Positions 53,784-61,299 of a DNA stretch of 64,000 nucleotides are shown here, in pieces. The DNA comes from Planctellipticum variicoloris (GTDB lineage Bacteria > Planctomycetota > Planctomycetia > Planctomycetales > Planctomycetaceae): assembly GCF_030622045.1 (NCBI RefSeq), contig NZ_CP130886.1, positions 7,014,001 through 7,078,000 on the forward strand, in the 5' to 3' direction. Numbering within the stretch: the first letter of the stretch is position 1; each line of letters begins with the position of its first letter. The translations under genes and the position numbers were made by a program. The notes below the pieces were generated by a model, which saw only the letters and a list, made by a program, of their open reading frames with translations, was not told the DNA's origin and searched no databases.

Positions 53784-55106
53784 TCAGGCCTTGCGGATTT
53801 TCTCACGACCATCCACCACGTTTCGCGTCGCGTTGCGGGTATCGAGCACCAGTTGAGCATGCCGGACGATGTACGCGAAGTCGTACGCGGAATGCTCCGT
53901 CGAGACCAGCACGCAGTCCTGGCTGGCCAGGAATTCGGGCGTCAGCTCCTGGCTGCTCATCGGGGGCAGGTCCGGATGGTGCCGCATTCTGGGGAGCTGG
54001 GGGACGTGCGGGTCGTTGTAACTCAGCACCGCCCCCCGCTGCCGCAGCAGCTTCATCAATTCGAAGGTCGGGCTCTCGCGGGGATCGTCCACATCTTTTT
54101 TGTAGGCGGCTCCGAGCAGGCAGATCCGGCTCCCTTTGATCGGCTTGCCCAGGTCGTTGAGAAACTCGCCCAGGCGATGGATCACATACGTCGGCATGTG
54201 CGTATTGATCTCGCCGGCCAGCTCGATGAACCGCGTCTGCTCGCCATACTTCCGGGCCAGCCAGCTCAGGTAGAAGGGGTCGATGGGAATGCAGTGCCCG
54301 CCGAGACCTGGTCCGGGGTAGAACGCCTGGAAGCCGAAGGGTTTGGTCTTCGCCGCTTCGATGACTTCCCAGACGTCGATCCCCATTTTGTCGTAGAGCA
54401 TTTTCAGCTCGTTGACGAGAGCGATATTCACGGCCCGGTAAGTGTTCTCCAGGATTTTGCAGGCTTCCGCCACTTCCAGGCTCGATACCGGCACGACCGT
54501 GACCACCGCCGACGAGTACAGCGCACAGGCCAGTTCGGTGCTGAGCGGGTCGTAGCCCCCGACGACTTTCGGGATTCCCTCGGCGCTGAAGGTTGGATTG
54601 CCGGGATCCTCCCGCTCGGGGCTGAAGGCCAGGAAGTAGTCGGCTCCCGCGGTCAGTCCCGATCGGGCCAGGATGGGCAGGACGACGTCCCGCGTGGTGG
54701 TGGGATAGGTGGTGCTCTCCAGCACGACGAGCTGTCCGGGGCGGAGCGTTGCGGCGATCGAGCGGGCGGTTCCTTCGATATAGCTGAGGTCCGGGTCGCG
54801 CGTTTCGTTCAGTGGCGTCGGGACGCAGATGATGACGCAGTCGGCTTCGTTGAGCCGGGTCATGTCGGCGGTCGGCACGAAGCGGTCGGTCTCGATCAGC
54901 TTCGACATTGCCCCGGCGTCGATGTGCTTGATATAGCTCTGCCCGGCGAGCAGCTTGTCGACCTTGACCTGGTCGACGTCGAAACCCATGCAGCGGAAGC
55001 CGTTGCTCGTGAACGCCCGGATCAGCGGCAAGCCGACGTATCCCAGGCCAATCACGCCCACGACGGCCTGCTTGTCGCGAATCTTTTCGGCCAGTCCGTG
55101 ACTCAT
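53784..55106 (-). CDS. UDP-sugar 6-dehydrogenase (WbpA/UGD-type)
   Basis: A 440-residue NAD-dependent nucleotide-sugar dehydrogenase producing a UDP-uronic acid or UDP-N-acetyl-mannosaminuronate-type sugar. N-terminal NAD-binding VVGVIGLGYVGLPL, the middle-domain GPGLGGHCIPIDPFYLSW with the catalytic Cys, and the C-terminal UDP-binding domain (GSRICLLGAAYKKDVDDPRESPT) are all present. The GGHCIPIDP form is nearer to WbpA/EpsD-type than to classic UDP-glucose dehydrogenase. The exact sugar is not decidable. The start MSHGL at 55106 has AGGG upstream. Its role is probably surface polysaccharide. Confidence 0.9.
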   Translation of the reverse strand: MSHGLAEKIRDKQAVVGVIGLGYVGLPLIRAFTSNGFRCMGFDVDQVKVDKLLAGQSYIKHIDAGAMSKLIETDRFVPTADMTRLNEADCVIICVPTPLNETRDPDLSYIEGTARSIAATLRPGQLVVLESTTYPTTTRDVVLPILARSGLTAGADYFLAFSPEREDPGNPTFSAEGIPKVVGGYDPLSTELACALYSSAVVTVVPVSSLEVAEACKILENTYRAVNIALVNELKMLYDKMGIDVWEVIEAAKTKPFGFQAFYPGPGLGGHCIPIDPFYLSWLARKYGEQTRFIELAGEINTHMPTYVIHRLGEFLNDLGKPIKGSRICLLGAAYKKDVDDPRESPTFELMKLLRQRGAVLSYNDPHVPQLPRMRHHPDLPPMSSQELTPEFLASQDCVLVSTEHSAYDFAYIVRHAQLVLDTRNATRNVVDGREKIRKA

Positions 55107-55358
55107 TGATCCCTGCATCCTTGGCCCGACCCGGGAAAAACTTCAGCGCAAGCGTCGGAAACGGACTCCGGACGACTGCGGGACCAGGATCGTAACAGTC
55201 GCCGGAAATCGTCGCAACGTGAGTTGTATTAAGGTTTTGCCGAAACCGTTCGGACGGGTTAAAAAGGGGCTTCAACCCTTGAACGGGACGGGACCGACGG
55301 GCTACAACGATGCCATTGCGGGTTCCCTGCCGCCTTGTCCGGTCCCGAAGGAGCGTCT

Positions 55359-57191
55359 ATGACCGCCGGTCGCTTTCCCCAGGTCTGGGATCTCGCCAGC
55401 CTGCTGCCCCATCCGTCGTCCCCCGAATTCCGCACTTGCCTGAACGAGTACAAGCAGGAGCTGCTGGGACTGGTGACCGTGTCGCGCAGCTTGCCTGCCG
55501 TGACTCCCGCCGCCGCCGACCAGTGGGCCGGGTTTCTGGAAGCTTACGGCCGGCTCGACGCCATCAGCGGGGATCTGCGGGCCTTCCTGGAGTGCCACTG
55601 CGCGGCGGAGGCGGAGAATCCGATCTTCCTGCAGCTCGATGCCGAGGTCGCGGCCCTCTCGCCGCAACGGGAAGAAGTGACGACGAATCTCGAATTCGCC
55701 CTGAAGGAGGCGTCGAGCGAACAGCTTGACGCGCTGCTCAAGGCTGACCCTCGTCTGGAGCAGATCGCGTACTTTGTCCGGACCCGGCAGAAGAACGCCG
55801 CACTCCGGCTGCCGCGCGAGCAGGAACTGCTCGCCGCCGACCTGGCCGTGGACGGCCTGCATGCCTGGGGCCGGCTCTACGATCGGCTGTGCGGCAGCCT
55901 GCGGGTCACCGTGAGCGAAAAGGGCCAGCCGGTTACCAAGTCGGTCGGACAGGTCCACTTTGATTCCGCGGAGCGGTCGGTCCGCGAGAACAACTTCTTT
56001 GCCGCGGACGCCGCCTGGTCGAGCATCACGCTCCCCTGCACCGAGGCGATCAATCACATCGCCGGCACCCGGCTCACGACATACCGCCGGGCGGGGATCC
56101 AGGACTACCTGGAAGTTCCGCTCCGTCTGAACCGGATGACCCGCGAAACGCTGACGACCATGTGGCAGGTCATTACGGAGCGAAAAGGGGTCCTGAAGGA
56201 TTATCTGGAGCGCAAGGCCCAGCTTCTGGGCCTCAAGCAGCTTGCCTGGTACGACCTGTCCGCCCCCTTGCCGCAGCTTCCCGGAGCCGTCGGCGCGGAC
56301 AAGATTCCCTATGACCAGGCGGGCGACTGGATCATCGAGTCCTTCACGCGGTTCAGTCCCGACTTCGGCGAATTCGCCCGGATGGCCCTGGAGAAAGGCT
56401 GGATCGAAGCCGAGAATCGCGCGGGCAAGCGACAGGGCGGATTTTGCACCGGCTTCCCCAAGTCCAAGCAGACCCGCATCTTTATGACCTACACCGACTC
56501 CGCCGACGCCATGTCGACGCTGGCCCACGAACTGGGTCACGCCTATCACTCGTGGGTCCTCCGCGACGAGCCGATTCTGCTCCAGGACTACCCGATGAAC
56601 CTGGCGGAGACCGCCTCCACGTTCGCCGAAGCCGTCCTCGGCGCCCGCCGGCTCGAACAGTCCACCTCGACCAGCGAGCGGCTCAATATGCTCGAAGGGA
56701 TGCTCGGCGACGCGGTCGGCTTCCTGATGAACATCCACGCCCGCTTCCTGTTCGAGAACGAGTTCCATCGCGAACGGGCCGCCGGCGAAGTCAACAGCGA
56801 ACGCCTGAATCTGCTGATGCAGCAGGCCCAGCAGGAGGCCTATCTGGGGGCGCTCGCCGACGGCGGCTGGAACCCGCGTTTCTGGGTCTCGAAGCTCCAT
56901 TTCTACATCACCGGCTGGCCGTTCTATAACTTCCCCTACACCTTCGGCTACCTCCTCTCGATGGGGGTCTTCGCGGTCGGCCAGGAGGCGGGGCCGGGCT
57001 TCGCCGAGGACTACCGCAAGCTGTTGCTGGCCACCGGCTGCATGGATGCGGAGGAAGCGGTCCAGAGCACGCTGGGCTTCGACCTGCGCAAGCCCGACTT
57101 CTGGCACAAGAGCCTCGACATCGTCGAGGCCCGCGTCAAACAGTTCTGCCAGCTTGCCGACGAAGTCGTCGGGAAGTGTCAGCAGGTGTAG
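55359..57191 (+). CDS. M3 family oligoendopeptidase (PepF-like)
   Basis: A 610-residue zinc metallopeptidase of family M3B, predicted to cleave oligopeptides in the cytoplasm. The zinc motif HELGH is at residues 390-394 (TLAHELGHAYHSW), followed by the distal Glu in NLAETASTFAEA. The N-terminal helical region and the QEAYLGALADGGWNP stretch are typical of oligoendopeptidase F. The start is ATG at 55359 with AAGGAG at 55348-55353. A second, M3A-type enzyme is encoded at 30982. A 7 bp palindrome begins right after its stop codon. Confidence 0.92.
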   Translation: MTAGRFPQVWDLASLLPHPSSPEFRTCLNEYKQELLGLVTVSRSLPAVTPAAADQWAGFLEAYGRLDAISGDLRAFLECHCAAEAENPIFLQLDAEVAALSPQREEVTTNLEFALKEASSEQLDALLKADPRLEQIAYFVRTRQKNAALRLPREQELLAADLAVDGLHAWGRLYDRLCGSLRVTVSEKGQPVTKSVGQVHFDSAERSVRENNFFAADAAWSSITLPCTEAINHIAGTRLTTYRRAGIQDYLEVPLRLNRMTRETLTTMWQVITERKGVLKDYLERKAQLLGLKQLAWYDLSAPLPQLPGAVGADKIPYDQAGDWIIESFTRFSPDFGEFARMALEKGWIEAENRAGKRQGGFCTGFPKSKQTRIFMTYTDSADAMSTLAHELGHAYHSWVLRDEPILLQDYPMNLAETASTFAEAVLGARRLEQSTSTSERLNMLEGMLGDAVGFLMNIHARFLFENEFHRERAAGEVNSERLNLLMQQAQQEAYLGALADGGWNPRFWVSKLHFYITGWPFYNFPYTFGYLLSMGVFAVGQEAGPGFAEDYRKLLLATGCMDAEEAVQSTLGFDLRKPDFWHKSLDIVEARVKQFCQLADEVVGKCQQV

Positions 57192-57208
57192 GGCCGGCTG
57201 TGCCGGCC
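57192..57208. repeat. Short GC palindrome after the peptidase gene
   Basis: GGCCGGC, a TGT loop and GCCGGCC, starting at the base after the stop codon (TAG at 57189-57191). It may be a terminator stem or a small dispersed repeat. A similar GC palindrome is near 40014. Confidence 0.55.
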
Positions 57209-57233
57209 GAAATGTAAGATCGATGGCGATTCC

Positions 57234-57325
57234 GGGTGGCACGCCCTGAGTCCTCGAAGGGCGTGGTCTTCAGACCAAAGGAACGAAATACCACGCCCAT
57301 CGCAAAGCCTCTGGGCCCGCCACCC
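57234..57325. repeat. Palindromic dispersed repeat, family A, copy 2
   Basis: A 92 bp element with GGGTGGCACGCCC at 57234-57246 and GGGCCCGCCACCC at 57313-57325. The interior shares GAGTC-TCGAAGGGCGTG and CCACGCCCATCGCAAAGCC with the copy at 1035. A 12 bp longer central segment accounts for the size difference. Confidence 0.85.
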
Positions 57326-57351
57326 GCCGTCGATTCTTGGCGCCCCAATCC

Positions 57352-57369
57352 GGCAGGCGGGAGCCTGCC
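57352..57369. repeat. Short palindrome GGCAGGC/GCCTGCC
   Basis: A 7 bp perfect inverted repeat around GGGA, directly beside the family A copy. It is a different, smaller repeat type and is sequence seen commonly between genes in planctomycetal genomes. Confidence 0.55.
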
Positions 57370-57384
57370 CTACGGAAGACTCGC

Positions 57385-58143
57385 ATGACCGCTCCGATCC
57401 TCTACTGCGGCGACACTGAACTTGCCGGAGCCGCCAGCTACCTCGCCGGGCTGATGACCGCCTGCGGCTGGTCGTTCGACTATGTTCCCAGCGATCGCCC
57501 GCTCTCCGAGGAGACGCTCGGAACCGGGCGGAAGCTGTTGATCGTCAGCGACTACCCGGCTGCGCAGATGCCGGCCACTGTGCAGTCCGCGCTGGTCGAA
57601 CAGGTCTCAGCGGGAGCCGGGCTGCTGATGATCGGCGGCTGGGAGTCCTTCCACGGGCTGGGAGGGGATTGGGACGGGACAGATGTCGGGAACGCGCTGC
57701 CCGTCCGGATCGGCAACGTCGACGACCGGGTGAACTTTCCCCAGTCCGCATTTCTGTCGGTGGCGGCTGCCGACCATCCGGCGATCGCCGGCCTGCCGTG
57801 GTCCAGCACTCCCCCCGCCATCGGCGGCATGAACCGCGTAACGGCTGCACCAGCGGGAACGGTCCTCCTGACCGCCCGGCCGCTCCAGATGTCCGCCGCC
57901 GGCCCGCATCCCTGGCAGGCGCGTTTCGGGCCGGAACTGCCGGCGCTGGTCGTCGGCGAACATGGCCGGGGCCGGACTGCCGCGTTTCTCAGCGATGTCG
58001 CCCCCCACTGGGTCGGCGGCTTTGTCGACTGGGGCGATCGGCGGGTGACGGCGCAGGCCGCAGGGGCGCCGGGCGTCGAAGTCGGCGGCTGGTACGCGGA
58101 TTTCTGGCGGCAACTCTTGAGTTGGACCGGCCGTCTCGCATAA
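57385..58143 (+). CDS. GATase1-like protein of unknown function
   Basis: A 252-residue protein of the class I glutamine-amidotransferase-like fold, seen as LIVSDYPAAQMPA, GLLMIGGWESFHGLGG and the RTAAFLSDVAPHW region. The usual catalytic Cys at the nucleophile elbow is not evident: the GGWESF turn has no Cys. It is therefore probably a binding or inactive homologue, or an enzyme of another type. The start at 57385 follows a repeat-laden region. It is followed by the phosphofructokinase gene on the same strand. Confidence 0.75.
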   Translation: MTAPILYCGDTELAGAASYLAGLMTACGWSFDYVPSDRPLSEETLGTGRKLLIVSDYPAAQMPATVQSALVEQVSAGAGLLMIGGWESFHGLGGDWDGTDVGNALPVRIGNVDDRVNFPQSAFLSVAAADHPAIAGLPWSSTPPAIGGMNRVTAAPAGTVLLTARPLQMSAAGPHPWQARFGPELPALVVGEHGRGRTAAFLSDVAPHWVGGFVDWGDRRVTAQAAGAPGVEVGGWYADFWRQLLSWTGRLA

Positions 58144-58187
58144 TCCAGCCTGCTCACTGGGAGATGACTCCACGACGAGACAGAAAC

Positions 58188-58270
58188 GGGTGGCCGGGGC
58201 AGGAGCGTCTTCGCGATGCCCCGGAACGTTGGAAAACCGGGGCTTCCCTGCGGTCCAGCCCCGGCCACCC
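58188..58270. repeat. Palindromic dispersed repeat, family B
   Basis: An 83 bp element with perfect 13 bp ends, GGGTGGCCGGGGC (58188-58200) and GCCCCGGCCACCC (58258-58270). The inside has a second inverted pair, GCCCCGG/CCGGGGC. The ends share GGGTGGC with family A. A partial inverted copy lies at 34862-34910. Confidence 0.85.
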
Positions 58271-58316
58271 GAAGCGTTTAATACCCTGTGGCCCCCGGCC
58301 GGAAAGCTCAGCTCTC

Positions 58317-59525
58317 ATGCTTCGCGGAAATGCCCTTGTGGGACAGTCGGGCGGCCCGACGTCTGTGATCAACTCCTCCCTCGCCGGTGTCGTCGACGCC
58401 TCGCTGAAGTCGAAAGCCATCGGCCGCGTCTTCGGCATGCGGTTCGGCATCGAAGGGGTGCTGGGGGACTACCTGATCGACTTCGGCAGCGAATCGCCCG
58501 AAGTCCGCAAGGGGCTCCGTCACACCCCCGGCAGCGCGCTCGGCTCCAGCCGGCTGAAGCTCCAGGAAGAACACTTCCCGACGATCCTCAAGCAGCTCAA
58601 GAAGTACGACATCCGCTACTACTTCATGGCCGGCGGGAACGACACGATGGATACCATCCATCGAGTCGTGAAGTACGCCAACGAGAACGGCCACGAGCTG
58701 CTCGGCGTCGGCGTCCCGAAGACCGTCGACAACGATCTGTTCGGCACCGATCACACCCCCGGCTATCCCAGCGCCGCCCGCTACGTCGCGTTGAGCGTCA
58801 TGCAGGCCGGCGTGCTGGCCCGCGACATGCAGAAGGTCGATCAGTTCGTGATCTACCAGTCGATCGGCCGGAGCGCCGGCTGGCTCCCCGCCGCGGCGGC
58901 CGCCGGCCGCTCGGCCAACGGCGCACCGCACATCCTGCTCCTCCCCGAACGGGCCTTCAATCGGGACGCCTTCCTGCAGACCGTTGCGGCTGCGCATAAG
59001 AAGTACGGCTTCGTCTCGATCGTCTGCGGCGAAGGGATCTGCACGGCGGAAGGCGTCCCCGTCAGCAATTCGCAGACGAAGGACAAGTTCGGCAACGTCG
59101 AGTTCGGCGCGATGGGGGGCACCAGCGCCGCGATGTATCTGCACCGCATCATCAGCGACGAGTTCGGCTGGCGCGGCGAGTTCCAGGTGACCGAGTCCCT
59201 GCCGATGTGCGCCGCGGACCGGGGCGTTAAACTCGACTTCGCCGAAGCCTACGCCTGCGGCCAGCAGGCCGTCAAGCTGGCCACCCAGGGCCAGTCTGGC
59301 GTGATGGTCACCATGATCCGGGCCAACAAGGCCAGCGAACCTTACCGCATCGAGTTCGGAACGGCGTCGCTCAGCGAAGTCGCCAACCACGAACGCCCGA
59401 TGCCCGACCAGTTCATCAGCAAGGACGGCTTCGACGTGACGAAGGCCTTTCTGAACTACGTGAAGCCGCTCATCGGCGACCTTCCGGAGTACGTCGCCCT
59501 CGCCGGCAAACGCGCGAAGCCGTAG
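58317..59525 (+). CDS. pfp: 6-phosphofructokinase, PPi-dependent type
   Basis: A 402-residue phosphofructokinase-family protein, predicted to phosphorylate fructose 6-phosphate reversibly using pyrophosphate. The N-terminal VGQSGGPTSVIN matches the diphosphate loop of the family. GGNDT (106-110) has Asp at the position that favours PPi rather than ATP, and PKTVDND (134-140) carries the Lys also seen in PPi-dependent enzymes. MGGTSAA, GE and the C-terminal substrate loop are present. The start is the ATG at 58317; in-frame sequence upstream is repeat-derived. The enzyme would act in glycolysis and gluconeogenesis. Confidence 0.9.
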   Translation: MLRGNALVGQSGGPTSVINSSLAGVVDASLKSKAIGRVFGMRFGIEGVLGDYLIDFGSESPEVRKGLRHTPGSALGSSRLKLQEEHFPTILKQLKKYDIRYYFMAGGNDTMDTIHRVVKYANENGHELLGVGVPKTVDNDLFGTDHTPGYPSAARYVALSVMQAGVLARDMQKVDQFVIYQSIGRSAGWLPAAAAAGRSANGAPHILLLPERAFNRDAFLQTVAAAHKKYGFVSIVCGEGICTAEGVPVSNSQTKDKFGNVEFGAMGGTSAAMYLHRIISDEFGWRGEFQVTESLPMCAADRGVKLDFAEAYACGQQAVKLATQGQSGVMVTMIRANKASEPYRIEFGTASLSEVANHERPMPDQFISKDGFDVTKAFLNYVKPLIGDLPEYVALAGKRAKP

Positions 59526-59529
59526 TGTT

Positions 59530-59620
59530 GTAGGGTGGGTCGAGCGGAGCGAGGCCCACCATCTTTGAATTCAGATCTATGACATAGCGTGGTGAGCCTC
59601 GAAGACTCGACTCACCCTAC
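59530..59620. repeat. Palindromic dispersed repeat, family C
   Basis: A 91 bp element with 8 bp inverted ends GTAGGGTG (59530-59537) and CACCCTAC (59613-59620). Each half has its own stem: GGTGGG/CCCACC (59534-59539, 59555-59560) and GGTGAG/CTCACC (59591-59596, 59611-59616). It lies between the phosphofructokinase and SIS genes. Confidence 0.75.
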
Positions 59621-59638
59621 CGCCCGGAAGCCATCCCC

Positions 59639-60658
59639 ATGCAATCCAACACCGCCCCCTACTCCGATTTCGGCCTCGTCAAGGACATGCTGCAGACCCC
59701 CGAGGTCATCCGCAGCTTTGATCCGAACGTCGTCGCGCCGATCGTCGATGCCATCCGCTCGAAGGGCAAACTGTTCTTCACCGGCGAAGGCTCCAGCCGG
59801 CTGTTTCCGGGGAAGAGCGCCATCCGGCGGTCGCGGATCAACGGCTGGCCGCTGGTGCTGCACACCGAAGCCGGGCGGCAGTCGCAGGAGTACAAGCTCC
59901 AGGACTGGGCCGTGCTGGCCATGTCCAACTCCGGCCGGACCGCCGAAGTCATCCGCCTCTACAACGACCTGAAGGCTGCCGACCACCCGGCCCTCTTCAG
60001 CCTGACGGCGATGGCGCAGTCGACGCTGGAAAGCCTGGCGGCCAAAGGCTTCGTGTTGGGCTGCGGCAAGGAAGGGGCCGTCGCGGCGACGAAGAGCGTC
60101 ATCGAACAGGCCCTGTTCTGCCAGGCCCTGGTGGAAGCGGTCGCCGGGGAAACCACGCTGGCGGGCAAGCTGCCGGGGCTCGCCGACGCCGTCCAGCAGG
60201 CGCTGACGCAGCCGATCGATCCCGCGCTGACCGAGAAACTCTGCGCGGCCAGGACGATCTACATCGCCGGGCGGAACGACGGCGTGGCGGAAGAGCTGGC
60301 CCTCAAGGCGAACGAGATCACCCGCAAGCGGAGCGATTTCCTCGAAGGAACCTACGCGGTCCACGGCATCGAAGAAATTATGAACGCGGACGACGTGGTC
60401 GTCTGGATCGATCCGTATCCCGAGTCCGAGCAGAAGTTCCACGACTGCCTGGTGAAGGGGGTCGGCCTGACGGTGATCGCTATCTCCAGCCGGCCGACGA
60501 TGTTCCCCACGATCCAGATCCCCGACGCCGGCGAGCTGAGCGGCTTCGTGGAACTGGCCGCCGGCTGGAACCTGCTGGTCGAGATCGGCGTGAAGCTCGG
60601 CATCAACGTCGACAAGCCGACGCGCGCCCGCAAAGTGGGGAACGAGTTCACGGGCTGA
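59639..60658 (+). CDS. Tandem SIS-domain sugar isomerase-like protein
   Basis: A 339-residue protein with two SIS domains (about 25-165 and 185-335), like the isomerase half of GlmS. Visible motifs include FFTGEGSSRLF, LAMSNSGRTAEVIRLY and GCGKEGAVAATKS, the last close to the SIS signature of GlmS and AgaS. The N-terminal glutaminase domain of GlmS is absent, so it probably isomerises or deaminates an amino-sugar phosphate, or senses one. It follows the phosphofructokinase gene on the same strand, compatible with a sugar-phosphate pathway. Confidence 0.87.
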   Translation: MQSNTAPYSDFGLVKDMLQTPEVIRSFDPNVVAPIVDAIRSKGKLFFTGEGSSRLFPGKSAIRRSRINGWPLVLHTEAGRQSQEYKLQDWAVLAMSNSGRTAEVIRLYNDLKAADHPALFSLTAMAQSTLESLAAKGFVLGCGKEGAVAATKSVIEQALFCQALVEAVAGETTLAGKLPGLADAVQQALTQPIDPALTEKLCAARTIYIAGRNDGVAEELALKANEITRKRSDFLEGTYAVHGIEEIMNADDVVVWIDPYPESEQKFHDCLVKGVGLTVIAISSRPTMFPTIQIPDAGELSGFVELAAGWNLLVEIGVKLGINVDKPTRARKVGNEFTG

Positions 60659-60962
60659 TCGGGAGGGAAACAGCAGCTCTGCAGCGAGGGAGGCGGGGGG
60701 CCCCGGTTGCCTCCGACGGCTACCGGGGTCGCGAAGCGACAGGAAGCTGACCAGTCGCGCTTGTTGAACTCTGCCTCCTTCGGCTTCGACGCCCCGGTTG
60801 CGAGAAGACTCGCAACCGGAGGCATCCGCGTGGAGACGATCCTGAATGTTGTCGAAACCCGCCAACGGCAACGTCGCAACAGTTTCAGGTACGTCGCCGC
60901 CGCCGTCGCAGCCCCCTTCGCCCGTCAACCGGCTCCGTCACTGCTGAGCGGGGCGTGAGCGG
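60659..60962. other. Intergenic stretch with palindromes
   Basis: About 300 bases after the SIS gene. It contains CGGTTGCGAG (60795-60804) with CTCGCAACCG (60809-60818) around an AAGA loop, a 10 bp perfect stem. The surrounding sequence looks repeat-derived. No gene seen. Confidence 0.5.
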
Positions 60963-61172
60963 TTACTTCCGGACGTAAGCGGGAATCCGCAAATCTTCCT
61001 TCACGAAATGGTCTACAGGGTCGAGCAGCACGTTCGGAAAGAACTGGCTCGTCGCGCCGCGCACGGTATTGGCTATAAAACTTGCTTCTTGGAAGTCAAA
61101 GGCCAGCAATTCCAGTTTGAGCGTGTACGACTGCTGCAGATGTTTCGGGAACCGCTGGGTATGACGGAACAA
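60963..61172 (-). pseudogene. Reverse transcriptase fragment
   Basis: A 69-codon minus-strand frame. Its last 35 residues resemble the palm of a group II/DGR-like reverse transcriptase: RGATSQFFPNVLLDPVDHF then VKEDLRIPAYVR, which corresponds to the 'GNLTSQxxANxYLxxLDHFVK' block just before the YxDD catalytic motif. The usual LPIGNLTSQ is decayed to VRGATSQ. The frame stops one residue after YVR, before the catalytic YxDD. The N-terminal 33 residues are not clearly RT-like. It looks like a decayed fragment of a retroelement. The match is from motif memory only. Confidence 0.55.
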
Positions 61173-61299
61173 CCACTAGAGAACGTCAAGGGTCTTCACG
61201 AACAATGGTGTTTCAGGGGTCGACATGGGTTCTAAATTTTGACGATCGCAGGAGCCGCGGCCATTTCACCCGGCTCAGAGACGATTCAGAGGACAGAGA

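Noticed and set aside
59639-60658. Calling the SIS protein GlmS
   Set aside because: The glutaminase domain of GlmS is missing, so only a SIS isomerase-like role can be supported.
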